Source of the DNA: Thermomonas carbonis
GTDB lineage: Bacteria; Pseudomonadota; Gammaproteobacteria; Xanthomonadales; Xanthomonadaceae
Assembly (NCBI RefSeq): GCF_014396975.1
Contig: NZ_CP060719.1
Coordinates: forward strand, 964,001 to 1,028,000
Direction of reading: 5' to 3'
DNA: 64,000 nt
The number at the start of each line of letters is the position of its first letter. Position 1 is the first letter of the stretch. The position numbers and the translations under genes were made by a program. This document shows, in pieces, positions 46,415 through 54,778 of this stretch. The notes under the pieces were generated by a model, which worked only from the letters and a program-made list of their open reading frames with translations, was not told the DNA's origin and made no database searches.

Positions 46415-48117
46415 TTCGCCTGCACGTAGCTGAGCAGGTCGAGGGACTGCGTGTCCTTCGGGTTCCACGACAGCCCAGCCTCGCGCGCGATGAAGACGTA
46501 GCGCTTGCCGGCCTGCAACGCGCCGCCGGGCATCAGCGCTTCGGTGCGCGGATCCAGGTAGACCATCGCGGTGAGCCCCTCGTCGCTGCGCACGTGCACC
46601 GCCTTGCGACCGTCTGCGACCTGCGCCGCGTTTACCCACGCCACCTTGTTGCCCGCTTGGGGTGCCAGGTCCACGACCGTGCCGCCGAAGCGGACGATCT
46701 TGTGCCAGGTCCCGCTGTCCTGCGGGCGAACGGTGCCGTTCTCGGCGGCCACCTGCGCCTGGATGTCGCCGAGCGACTGATAGCGCAAGGTCCATTCCCA
46801 GTCGTCGGTGTCCCGACGGATGTGGTCGGCGGCCAACAACATGTTTTCGGTCCAGTTGCCGCAGGCGTTCTTGCGCTTGCACTGCGGCCACGCCGACTCG
46901 ATCCAGCGTTTCAGCTGGGCGCTTTTGTCATGCGAACCCATCTCCAGCGCTACGCCCGGTCCCATGACCGCCGCGGCCTGGCCCTGGTCGGGCGCTAGCA
47001 CCAGCACCGCGCCGTTGCCGACGTCCAGCTTGCCCACGCGCAACTGCCGCATCATCGCCCAGCCGTATTGCTCGGCGGTCATGCCATGCAGGTCTTTCAC
47101 CAGCATGGTCACGATCTCCACGCCGTGCTGTTTGGCGTGGTCATACATCTGCCGTTCCGCATCGGCCACGATCTTCGGATCGAGGATGCCGTACTCGTCG
47201 TAGACGAATTGCATGCCCTTGCTCGGCAGCGCCTTCGGATCGGGCGTGGGCAGCACCACCGCGGTGGAGGATGCGGATGCCGCCACGGGCGCTTGCGAAG
47301 GCGTGGCGGTCGGCGCGGCGGGCGCATCGCCGATGTCGATGGCCGATTCTTGCGCCACCGGCGATTGCACGACGGAGCCCACGATGCCGGGTGCTGGCGC
47401 GCTGCCAGGCGCGCCACTGGCGCAATCGCCACGGCCGGTCTGCCGGCACGCGGAATCCCAGCCGTCACCGACTGCCGCCGCGCGCTGGCTGCGTCCCGGG
47501 TGGGTGCTGTCGCCGGGCACCGCTTCCGGCACCAGCGTGTTGATCGCCTTCAGCGTGTCGCTGCGGCTCGCCCCCATCTTGTACAGCACGAAGCCGCTGA
47601 ACTTGTCGGCCTCCAGTTCGATCGGCGGCTGGCTGCCGCCGGGCTGGATGGTGTGTCCGGCAAGGTGGTGGCCGGCTTCGTGGGCCATGATGCTGACCGC
47701 CGACCAGGGATTGCCGCCGGTTTCCCGACGCACCAGTTCGATGAACTGCGGATTGAAAGCGATCACCCGGTGCGGGAGCTTCTGCTGGTCGAGCAGGATC
47801 GCCGCCGCCGCGTTCGGCACGTCGGCTTCGGTCACGTCGAAGTTCTGCGGCAGCCCGGTGAACGCCATCACCTGTTCGATCATGTCGCGGCAATCGCGTG
47901 GCGCCGCGCCGCCCATGCCGAACTGCACGGGCCGGCCATCGTAGGAACAGGCCTGCAGGGTGTCGGCGATCTGCGCGGCGACCAGGTTGGCATCGGCCGT
48001 CGTGCGCGCCGCTTGCGGCGGACTGCCCGCCGCTTCGACTGCAGGGGCCTTGCCGCAGCCCACGGCTGCCAGCACCGCGAGGGCCAGGGAGGAAACACGC
48101 ATGCGAGAAAGGTTCAT
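46411..48117 (-). CDS. Lipoprotein with M48-like HExxH and TPM domains
   Basis: A 568-aa protein with a lipobox near the start (LAVLAAVGC). Residues ~45-220 have a zinc-peptidase-like signature 'SIMAHEAGHHLAGHT' with the third ligand in 'IELEADKFSG' (M48-like). A Pro/Ala-rich linker leads to a TPM domain at about 305-430 ('YDEYGILDPKIVADAERQMYDHAKQHGVEIVTMLVKDL ... GNGAVLVLAPDQGQAAAV'), as in TLP18.3/Psb32/MOLO-1 proteins. A C-terminal SH3-like part follows. The fusion of a peptidase and TPM domain in one lipoprotein is uncommon. Its stop overlaps the next gene. The start may alternatively be ATG 48102. Confidence 0.85.
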   Translation of the reverse strand: MNLSRMRVSSLALAVLAAVGCGKAPAVEAAGSPPQAARTTADANLVAAQIADTLQACSYDGRPVQFGMGGAAPRDCRDMIEQVMAFTGLPQNFDVTEADVPNAAAAILLDQQKLPHRVIAFNPQFIELVRRETGGNPWSAVSIMAHEAGHHLAGHTIQPGGSQPPIELEADKFSGFVLYKMGASRSDTLKAINTLVPEAVPGDSTHPGRSQRAAAVGDGWDSACRQTGRGDCASGAPGSAPAPGIVGSVVQSPVAQESAIDIGDAPAAPTATPSQAPVAASASSTAVVLPTPDPKALPSKGMQFVYDEYGILDPKIVADAERQMYDHAKQHGVEIVTMLVKDLHGMTAEQYGWAMMRQLRVGKLDVGNGAVLVLAPDQGQAAAVMGPGVALEMGSHDKSAQLKRWIESAWPQCKRKNACGNWTENMLLAADHIRRDTDDWEWTLRYQSLGDIQAQVAAENGTVRPQDSGTWHKIVRFGGTVVDLAPQAGNKVAWVNAAQVADGRKAVHVRSDEGLTAMVYLDPRTEALMPGGALQAGKRYVFIAREAGLSWNPKDTQSLDLLSYVQAK

Positions 48118-48156
48118 GGAGATGTCCGATGCAATGAAAGAGGGAAAAGGAGCGGA

Positions 48157-49047
48157 TCAGCCGGCGTGCGCAAGCACGACCCGCTGGATGAAATGCCCGT
48201 AGGCGAACAGCAGCGCCTTCTTGGCGAGGAAGAACAACGCGAGCACGGCGGCGATGCGCCATGCGTCGCGCCGCCAGTCGAGTCGGAAGAACTGCACGCA
48301 GGCGATGCCCACCAGCGCGAGTTCGAGCGGGGTCATGTAGTGCGCGGACGCCTGCCGCCACGGTGGCGCCCAAGCGGCCGCATCGAGGAACAACAGCGGC
48401 AGGAGGTTCAGCAGGTTCGCCACGATCACCACGAACTGCACGTACAACGCCAGCACCAGGTGCTCGACGAGGTTGTAGTCCAGACGCCGACGCAGCACCA
48501 CGCGCGTCGCGATGATGATGGCGAACAGGCCCAGGCTGAACGACCAGCGCGCCCAGTCCGACACGAGCTGCATCTGCGCGGACAGCGTGGTCTGGCCTGC
48601 GGTGAGATAGCCGGTTCTGTCCAGCACCACGACCAACAGCGCCACCGCGAACAGCAGCAGCTTCAGGGGGTGCACATGCCGCTTGCGCGCCCCCAGCACA
48701 TATTCGCGTGCCACCAGCCCGGGCGCGCGCACCAGCCGCAACGCCGCGTGCACGATGGCCAGCTCGAACACCCGCCAGCTCTGCCAGGCCTCGTCCCACA
48801 CGTCGCGCCGCGAGAACCTCGCTACCGCCTTCTGGCCACACGTGCCGCAATGCGGGGTGTGGCGTTCGATGCCGCAGTTGCGGCACAACGCCGCCTCGAA
48901 GTGCGCGTCGTCGAGCGGCGCATCGGTCTGCGCCAGCTGTATCGCACTCCCGCCCGGCACCAGGCCGCGCAGCATGTGACGCGTGGTGGCACGGATGCGC
49001 GCACGCAATGCGCGGCTCGAGTTCGGGATGTGGGCGGCATCGGCCAT
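48157..49047 (-). CDS. DUF3667 domain membrane protein
   Basis: A 296-aa protein with an N-terminal zinc ribbon (CRNCGIERHTPHCGTCGQK, four cysteines) followed by five or six helices, the typical DUF3667 plan. Function of the family is unknown. ATG 49047 is chosen over the start at 49119. It lies 39 bp upstream of the M48/TPM gene and is probably its operon leader. Confidence 0.85.
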   Translation of the reverse strand: MADAAHIPNSSRALRARIRATTRHMLRGLVPGGSAIQLAQTDAPLDDAHFEAALCRNCGIERHTPHCGTCGQKAVARFSRRDVWDEAWQSWRVFELAIVHAALRLVRAPGLVAREYVLGARKRHVHPLKLLLFAVALLVVVLDRTGYLTAGQTTLSAQMQLVSDWARWSFSLGLFAIIIATRVVLRRRLDYNLVEHLVLALYVQFVVIVANLLNLLPLLFLDAAAWAPPWRQASAHYMTPLELALVGIACVQFFRLDWRRDAWRIAAVLALFFLAKKALLFAYGHFIQRVVLAHAG

Positions 49048-49202
49048 GCGGCCTCCGGGACTGGACACCGGGGATACGCGCCGACGTGGCCGTTCCTGAC
49101 ATGCGACGGCGATGAACACGCGTGCTGCAGCGGCCTTCCTTCCGCGTCAGGGAATCCCGCCGGTCCGCGTATCTCCCCTGCCACCATCACGGGAGAACCT
49201 CC

Positions 49203-50150
49203 ATGCGCCTGCTTGCCGCCGTCTCGCTGACCTTGTTCTGCATTGCCGCGCATGCCGCCGATGCGCCCACGCCGCACCTGCTCGCCCCCGGCGTGCTGTC
49301 CACCGGCGACGACGAATGGGGATTCACGATGAGCCCGCAGGGCGATGCGCTGTGGTTCAACAAGGCCGACCGCGGGTATCGCGTGCAGGTGATCATGGAA
49401 TCCACGAAGGACGCCGATGGCCGCTGGCAGGCACCGCAGGTGGCGGCGTTCTCCGGCCAGTACCGCGACATCGATCCGGCGATGAGTCCCGATGGCCGCA
49501 CCCTGGTGTTCGCGTCCAACCGGCCCGTGCAGGCCGGTGGCGCGCGACGTCCGGATTTCGATTTGTGGCGGGTGGATCGCTTGCCGAGTGGCGGCTGGAG
49601 CGAGCCGCGCCACCTCGGCGATGCGGTCAACAGCAGCGGTTCGGAAACCAACAGTTCCATCGCGGCGGATGGCTCGCTCTACTTCGCGGCCTCCGGACGA
49701 GACGGCGTCCTCGGCCAGCGCGACCTGATGCGCGCGCGCGCCACGCCGGACGGCTATGCCCGCGCCGAACCCCTGCCCGCGCCGATCAACACCGACGCCG
49801 ACGAATCCAACCACTGGATCGCGCCGGACCAAGGCTACCTGCTGTTCCTGTCGAACCGGCCCGGCGGCATCGGCGAAAACGACCTGTACATCAGCGTCCA
49901 CGACGGCGACGGTTGGAGCGCGCCGCGCAATCTGGGTGCGCCGTTCAACCGACCCGGTGCCAGTGGCGTGTTCACGCCCTTCGTCGACGCGACCGGGGGC
50001 TGGCTGTACTTCGCGGAGCGCCGCAGCGCGATGGATCCGTTGCCGGACCGCCCGCTGTCGACCTCGGAACTCGACGCCTACCTGCGGAGCGCCGGCAACG
50101 GACAGGGCGATCTGTACGTGATGCCGTGGTCGGCGGAGGCGTATCGCTGA
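49203..50150 (+). CDS. Exported TolB/PD40-type beta-propeller protein
   Basis: A 315-aa protein with a signal peptide (RLLAAVSLTLFCIAAHA) and PD40/WD40-like repeats: 'DIDPAMSPDGRTLVFASNRP', 'ETNSSIAADGSLYFAASGRDG', 'ESNHWIAPDQGYLLFLSNRPGGIGENDLYIS', 'GVFTPFVDATGGWLYFAERRS'. It is probably a periplasmic binding propeller. GGGAGAACCTCC precedes ATG 49203. It is a single gene upstream of the GntR operon. Ligand unknown. Confidence 0.85.
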   Translation: MRLLAAVSLTLFCIAAHAADAPTPHLLAPGVLSTGDDEWGFTMSPQGDALWFNKADRGYRVQVIMESTKDADGRWQAPQVAAFSGQYRDIDPAMSPDGRTLVFASNRPVQAGGARRPDFDLWRVDRLPSGGWSEPRHLGDAVNSSGSETNSSIAADGSLYFAASGRDGVLGQRDLMRARATPDGYARAEPLPAPINTDADESNHWIAPDQGYLLFLSNRPGGIGENDLYISVHDGDGWSAPRNLGAPFNRPGASGVFTPFVDATGGWLYFAERRSAMDPLPDRPLSTSELDAYLRSAGNGQGDLYVMPWSAEAYR

Positions 50151-50183
50151 GCGTCACCCGCAAGGGCAACTCCGACGTACAGA

Positions 50184-50211
50184 TTGACAACTGAGATTAT
50201 CTGTATATATT
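50184..50211 (+). promoter_or_regulatory. Sigma-70-type promoter of the GntR-ABC operon
   Basis: TTGACA (50184-50189, consensus), a 16-bp spacer, then TATATT (50206-50211). The -10 lies inside the inverted repeat 50201-50223. Confidence 0.75.
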
Positions 50212-50223
50212 CGCTATATACAG
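50201..50223. promoter_or_regulatory. Operator-like perfect inverted repeat
   Basis: CTGTATATA and TATATACAG form perfect 9-bp arms around TTCGC. The repeat overlaps the -10 and ends 16 bp before the GntR start. Its GTATA...TATAC form fits YtrA-type operators, so autorepression is likely. Confidence 0.75.
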
Positions 50224-50238
50224 TTGCCCGGGCAGTGC

Positions 50239-50655
50239 ATGCGCAGCGAATTGCTCCTCTCCCCGCATTCCAGCGTGCCGATGTACGCGCAGATCGTGGA
50301 GCAGATCATCGCCAAGGTGATGTCCGGTGCGTGGCAGGCCGGCAATCCGTTGCCGTCGATCCGCGAACTGGCCGCCAGCTGCCAGGTCAGCGTGATCACG
50401 GTGAAGCGCGCCTACCTGGAGCTGGAACGCTCGGGCGTGATCGTCACCCGCCACGGCAAGGGTTCGTTCGTCGCCGATGCGCTGGATGCCACCCGCGGTC
50501 TGGCCACCGCGGAATTCGACTCACAACTGCAGGGGCTGCTGGACGCGGCCGGAAAACTCGGACTGGGCCGCGACGATCTTCTCGACCGCGTCGGCGAAGC
50601 CTTCGACACATCGCAATCCATCACCACTTCGACCGACAAGGGAACACCGGCATGA
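50239..50655 (+). CDS. GntR family regulator, YtrA subfamily
   Basis: A 138-aa repressor. The GntR winged HTH spans about 12-77 ('PMYAQIVEQIIAKVMSGAWQAGNPLPSIRELAASCQVSVITVKRAYLELERSGVIVTRHGKGSFVA'). A short (~50 aa) C-terminal helical part marks the YtrA subfamily, which usually controls an ABC transporter downstream. Here the ABC ATPase follows with an ATGA overlap. A perfect inverted repeat sits on its own promoter. ATG 50239 is preferred over an in-frame TTG at 50224. Confidence 0.93.
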   Translation: MRSELLLSPHSSVPMYAQIVEQIIAKVMSGAWQAGNPLPSIRELAASCQVSVITVKRAYLELERSGVIVTRHGKGSFVADALDATRGLATAEFDSQLQGLLDAAGKLGLGRDDLLDRVGEAFDTSQSITTSTDKGTPA

Positions 50656-51536
50656 CTCCCGCCATCGCGCTGACCGGCGTGCGCAAACGCTACGACGACT
50701 TCGCCCTGCACGACATCGACCTCACGTTGCCGCGTGGCCAGGTGATGGGCCTGGTCGGCGTCAATGGCGCCGGCAAGTCCAGCTTGCTGCGCATGCTGAT
50801 GGGACTTGTCCGTGCCGACGGCGGCGAGGTCGAGGTGCTCGGCCAACGCCTGCCCCAGGCGCAGGTCGCGGTGAAGCGGCAGATCGGCTACGCCTCCGAC
50901 GACATGCGCCTGTACCGCGGGCAGACCCTGCGCTGGCACATGGATTTCATCCGCAGCGTGTATCCGGAGTGGGACGAGCCGTATGCACAGACCCTGCTCA
51001 AGCGCTTCGACCTGCGCCCGCAGCAGGCGCTGCGCGGGTTCTCGCACGGGCAACGGGTGAAAGCGCTGCTGCTGCTGATCTTCGCCCGTCACCCGCGGCT
51101 GTTGCTGCTCGATGAGCCGACCACCGGACTCGATCCGGTCGCGCGTGGCGAAGTGCTGGACGCCATCGCCGAGGTACTGCGCGACGAGGAACGCTCGATC
51201 CTGTTTTCCTCGCACAACACCGCCGACATCGAGCAGATCGCCGATTCGATCACCTTCCTGCACGCCGGCAAGGTCATCGCCTCGCGCGATAAGGAAACCT
51301 TCCTCGACAACTGGCGACGCATCGTCTGCCGCGGCGCGGTGACGGACGCGCTCCGCATGCTGCCCGGCATGGCATCGATCCGCGACAGCGCGCCGATGGT
51401 CGAACTCAAGACCGGCGCGTTCGACGATTCGACGTTGCCTGCCTTGCAGGCGCTGGGACTTTCGGTGGAATCGGAGGAACCGATGCCGCTGGAAGACATC
51501 TTCGTCACCACCGTGCGCGGGAGCCACAACGCATGA
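50652..51536 (+). CDS. ABC transporter ATP-binding protein (YtrB-like)
   Basis: A 294-aa ATPase. Walker A GVNGAGKSS, Q-loop 'QIGYASDD', signature 'FSHGQRVKALLLL' (a variant of LSGGQ), Walker B 'LLLLDEPTTGLDP' and H-loop 'FSSHNTADIE'. The C-terminal ~85 residues are an extra domain seen in ABC-2 exporters. It overlaps both the GntR gene and the permease gene (ATGA at 51533), making a three-gene operon. The transported compound is unknown; YtrA-linked transporters often respond to cell-wall agents. Confidence 0.94.
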   Translation: MTPAIALTGVRKRYDDFALHDIDLTLPRGQVMGLVGVNGAGKSSLLRMLMGLVRADGGEVEVLGQRLPQAQVAVKRQIGYASDDMRLYRGQTLRWHMDFIRSVYPEWDEPYAQTLLKRFDLRPQQALRGFSHGQRVKALLLLIFARHPRLLLLDEPTTGLDPVARGEVLDAIAEVLRDEERSILFSSHNTADIEQIADSITFLHAGKVIASRDKETFLDNWRRIVCRGAVTDALRMLPGMASIRDSAPMVELKTGAFDDSTLPALQALGLSVESEEPMPLEDIFVTTVRGSHNA

Positions 51537-52234
51537 ACGGGTTCGGTACAAACTGGTTTGCATCCGATGCCGCGATGGTCGGCAAGCTGATCGTCAAGGA
51601 TTGGCAGGTCTACCAGAAGCAACTCGCCGGCTTCGTCGCCGGCCTGCTGCTCGCCCTGGGGCTGGTGGGCATGGGCACGCCGTTGCTGGCCGCTGCCGGT
51701 GCGCTGCTGTTGCTGGTGCTGCTGCTGGTGGTCGGTTCCTATGCCATCCAGTCCTCCGTGATGCTCGAACGCAAGGAGCAGACCCAGCCCTTCGTCATGA
51801 GCCTGCCGGTGACGCCGATGGACGTGTTCTGGGGCAAGCTGCTGGCCAACCTGGTGATCTTCCTGGTGCCGTTCCTGCTGGTCACCGGCGGTTTGTTGGC
51901 GCTGCTGCTGACCACGCCGCGGCCGGACGGTGCGGTGCCGTGGGTGGTCGTGGTGGCGCTGTTCATGCTGGCCCAATTCTGCGTCTCGCTGTGCGTGGTG
52001 ATCGCGGTGGATTCCGAAGGCTGGAACGTGTTCGCGATGCTGGCGCTGATGACCCTGATCGGCCCCTTCCTGTATTGGGTCACCTGGATGCCGGGCATCC
52101 GCGAACACCTGCAGGGCGATGCCATCGTCTGGAGTCGGCAGGTGCTGGGCCTGATCGGCGGCGAACTGGCGGTAATCGCCATCGCGATCCTGATCGCCGG
52201 CGTGGTGCATGCACGCAAGACCTCGTTCCTCTGA
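51533..52234 (+). CDS. ABC-2 type transporter permease
   Basis: A 233-aa protein with about six helices: two tight ones near 25-65 ('LAGFVAGLLLALGLVGMGTPLLAAAGALLLLVLLLVVG'), then around 105-130, 140-165, 170-195 and 205-228. 'EQTQPFVMSLPVTPMDVFWGKLLANLVIF' is a typical ABC-2 coupling region. ATG 51533 overlaps the ATPase stop. The partner of the ATPase. Confidence 0.88.
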   Translation: MNGFGTNWFASDAAMVGKLIVKDWQVYQKQLAGFVAGLLLALGLVGMGTPLLAAAGALLLLVLLLVVGSYAIQSSVMLERKEQTQPFVMSLPVTPMDVFWGKLLANLVIFLVPFLLVTGGLLALLLTTPRPDGAVPWVVVVALFMLAQFCVSLCVVIAVDSEGWNVFAMLALMTLIGPFLYWVTWMPGIREHLQGDAIVWSRQVLGLIGGELAVIAIAILIAGVVHARKTSFL

Positions 52235-52244
52235 GCGCAATGCG

Positions 52245-53390
52245 ATGCAGACCGGCGACCGCATCCACCACATGGACAACCTGCGCGCGCTGGCGATGCT
52301 CGCCGGCGTGGTGTTCCATGCGGCGCTCGCCTACAGCCCGTTGATGCATCCGATCTGGCCGCTCGCCGATGCGGGCCACTCGATCCTGGTCGATGTCGTC
52401 GCGTGGTTCCTGCACCTGTTCCGGATGCCGCTGTTCTTCGTGGTCGCGGGCTTCTTCGCTGCCTTGCTGGTTGCACGTCGCGGGATGGCCGGCCTGTTCC
52501 GCAACCGCGGCGTGCGCGTATTGCTGCCGCTGCTGCTGTTCCTGCCGCTGGTGCTGATCAGCATGCATTGGCTGACGATGCAGGCCGTCGCCAACGTCGC
52601 CCATCCCTCGCCCGCCTTGGTGTGGATGCGTGATTGGATCGAACAACATGGTGCGCTCCCATCGCTGCCGGGTTGGGCGCATTTGTGGTTCCTGTTCTAC
52701 CTGCTGCTGTTCACCGTGCTGGTGTGGGTTGCGTCCGCACTCGGACTGCGACGCCTCGGCGAACGCATCGCAACGCTTTCGCCGCTTGCATTGGTCCTGC
52801 TGTTTCCGTTGCCGCTGGGGGTCGCCTTGGCCGGCACCACCGCGCCATGGCCCGCGCCGGAATTCGTGCTGCCGTCGCTGTGGGCGATGGCGTTCTTCGG
52901 ACTGTATTTCGCGCTGGGTTGCCAAATGTTCCAGCAACCGCGCATGCTCGATCACATGCGCCCGTTTTCTTGGCTTTTACTGATCGGCGCAGCGATGGCC
53001 TATGCCGTGTTGTTCCGGTTGACCGATGGTTTCGCGCTCACTCGCCCCACGACGTTTCGACACGCCATGCATGCCGCGCTGGAAGCGTATGCCGGCTTGT
53101 GGATGACGCTGTGGTGCATGCTCGCTGGCAAGCGCTGGTTGCAGCAACGCAACGCCACGATGCGTTGGCTCGCCGATGCTTCGTACTGGACCTACCTCGT
53201 CCACCTGCCGCTGCTGTTCGCGATCCAGTACCGGCTGCTGGATGTGCAACTGCATTGGGCTGCGAAGTTCGCGGTTGCGGTGCTGGTGACGTTTGCGGTG
53301 TCGTTGGCGAGTTATCAGTTGTTGGTCCGGCATACCGTGGCGGGAAGGTTGCTCAATGGGAATCCTGCCAAGATGCAGCAGCTGGATTGA
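52245..53390 (+). CDS. Acyltransferase family 3-like membrane protein (OpgC-like)
   Basis: A 381-aa protein with about ten membrane helices. It begins 'IHHMDNLRALAMLAGVVFHAALAY', with the R/H residues of the family's first helix, and has 'FRMPLFFVVAGFFAALL' next. The C-terminal 'SYWTYLVHLPLLFAIQ' is a further signature. Such proteins acylate glucans, polysaccharides or other surface molecules. It starts 10 bp after the permease stop, so it may be read with the ABC operon. The acceptor is unknown. Confidence 0.88.
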   Translation: MQTGDRIHHMDNLRALAMLAGVVFHAALAYSPLMHPIWPLADAGHSILVDVVAWFLHLFRMPLFFVVAGFFAALLVARRGMAGLFRNRGVRVLLPLLLFLPLVLISMHWLTMQAVANVAHPSPALVWMRDWIEQHGALPSLPGWAHLWFLFYLLLFTVLVWVASALGLRRLGERIATLSPLALVLLFPLPLGVALAGTTAPWPAPEFVLPSLWAMAFFGLYFALGCQMFQQPRMLDHMRPFSWLLLIGAAMAYAVLFRLTDGFALTRPTTFRHAMHAALEAYAGLWMTLWCMLAGKRWLQQRNATMRWLADASYWTYLVHLPLLFAIQYRLLDVQLHWAAKFAVAVLVTFAVSLASYQLLVRHTVAGRLLNGNPAKMQQLD

Positions 53391-53407
53391 CGAAAACGAG
53401 GTCGCAG

Positions 53408-54415
53408 ATGCCACTTCTCGTTCGCCCTTCGCAGATCCTTGTTTTCCTGACGATCACTGCGTCGGTGTTGCTCACGGCCTGCCGCGAACAACCAACAAAC
53501 GTGGTCGACCGCCTATCGCATTCGCAACGCGTTCCCCGTGCGCCTTCGCACCCTGCAGTACCACGAGAAATTCCGTTGTGGCCGGAAGGCTCGCGCGTGT
53601 TGCAGGAAGGCATGCAGCGACTCACGGGCAAGGAACACGCGGTGACGCAACCGTCGCTGCTGCTTTATTCGCCTGGCGTCCGTTCTTCGGGAGCCGCCGT
53701 GCTGGTATTCCCGGGCGGCGGTTTCAAGGCACTGGCCATCGGCGAACACAGCACGCTAGGCCGCGATGGTGCCGATGCATGCAAATGGCTGACCGACGCG
53801 GGCGTCACCTGCATCCTCGTGAAGTATCGGGTGCCCAACACCGCCTGCAACTGGAATCGCGACACGCGCAGGCACGAGCAACCCGATGTGCCGATGGCCC
53901 TGCAGGATGCGCAACGGGCAATCTCCCTGGTTCGCCACCATGCGGCGGCATACGGCGTCGATCCCGGCAGGATCGGCGTCATGGGCTTCTCCGCCGGCGG
54001 CAACCTGGCGGTGCTGACCAGCACACGATTCGGCATCCGGGCCTACGCACCGATCGACGAGATCGACCAAGCGAGCAGCCGCCCCGACTTCGCGATCCCC
54101 GTCTACCCCGGGCACATGACGATGGAACACAAGAACAAGACGCCAAAGGACGTTGCCGCACGGGAATTGAATACCGACATCGTCATCTCGGCGCGGATAC
54201 CGCCCACCCTGCTCATCCATGCCAAGGACGACACCGTCGATCCCGTGCATTACTCCGAGGTCTACGCGAGGGAGCTGAAGAAGGCCGGCGTGGACGTGAC
54301 GCTCTACCTCTACGAAACCGGCGGCCACGCATTCGGCGTCAGCAAACAGGGCAAGGACACCGATCGCTGGATGGACGATGCTCTGGGTTGGATGAAGGGA
54401 AACAAGATCCTCTGA
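53408..54415 (+). CDS. Alpha/beta hydrolase lipoprotein (BD-FAE/acetylxylan esterase-like)
   Basis: A 335-aa esterase-type hydrolase with a lipobox ('TITASVLLTAC'). The nucleophile elbow is GFSAGGN (about 197-203), with the oxyanion stretch 'VFPGGGFKALAIGEH', Asp in 'LLIHAKDDTVDP' and His in 'ETGGHAFG'. It resembles BD-FAE/acetylxylan esterases that deacetylate sugars. It lies 18 bp after the acyltransferase gene. A truncated, frameshifted copy of its last third lies at 37305-37597. Confidence 0.9.
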   Translation: MPLLVRPSQILVFLTITASVLLTACREQPTNVVDRLSHSQRVPRAPSHPAVPREIPLWPEGSRVLQEGMQRLTGKEHAVTQPSLLLYSPGVRSSGAAVLVFPGGGFKALAIGEHSTLGRDGADACKWLTDAGVTCILVKYRVPNTACNWNRDTRRHEQPDVPMALQDAQRAISLVRHHAAAYGVDPGRIGVMGFSAGGNLAVLTSTRFGIRAYAPIDEIDQASSRPDFAIPVYPGHMTMEHKNKTPKDVAARELNTDIVISARIPPTLLIHAKDDTVDPVHYSEVYARELKKAGVDVTLYLYETGGHAFGVSKQGKDTDRWMDDALGWMKGNKIL

Positions 54416-54445
54416 TGCGCTCGCGCGCCCGAGGAATATTCCCTG

Positions 54446-54778
54446 CTACTGCGGCGGTGCTGCCAACTCCCGCGCACTGAGATAGCCATCGCGATTCGCG
54501 TCCTGCTTGCGGAAGCGTTCCGCAAGGCGCGTGCGGTGTTGTTCGCGGGTAAGGGGCTGGCCCTTGCCGCCGGGTTGCTCGGACGGTGAGAGCACGCCGT
54601 CGCGATCACGGTCCATGCCGTCGAAGGCGTAGGTCAGCCAGTCCTGGTATTCGACCAGCGAGACCTTGCCGTCGCCGTTCGCATCCATCTTCGACAGGTA
54701 GTCGCCGGTGCGTTGCACCTGCGCGTTGGCCAGCATCGGCAACGCGCAAGACAGCAAAAGAAAGGCAACGCGCGTCAT
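54446..54778 (-). CDS. Exported EF-hand protein
   Basis: A 110-aa protein with a signal peptide (RVAFLLLSCALPMLANAQ) and three EF-hand-like loops: DANGDGKVSLVEY, DRDRDGVLSPSE and DANRDGYLSARE. These bind calcium in most relatives. ATG 54778 overlaps the desaturase stop (TGATG), so the two may be co-translated. It probably resides in the periplasm. Confidence 0.88.
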   Translation of the reverse strand: MTRVAFLLLSCALPMLANAQVQRTGDYLSKMDANGDGKVSLVEYQDWLTYAFDGMDRDRDGVLSPSEQPGGKGQPLTREQHRTRLAERFRKQDANRDGYLSARELAAPPQ

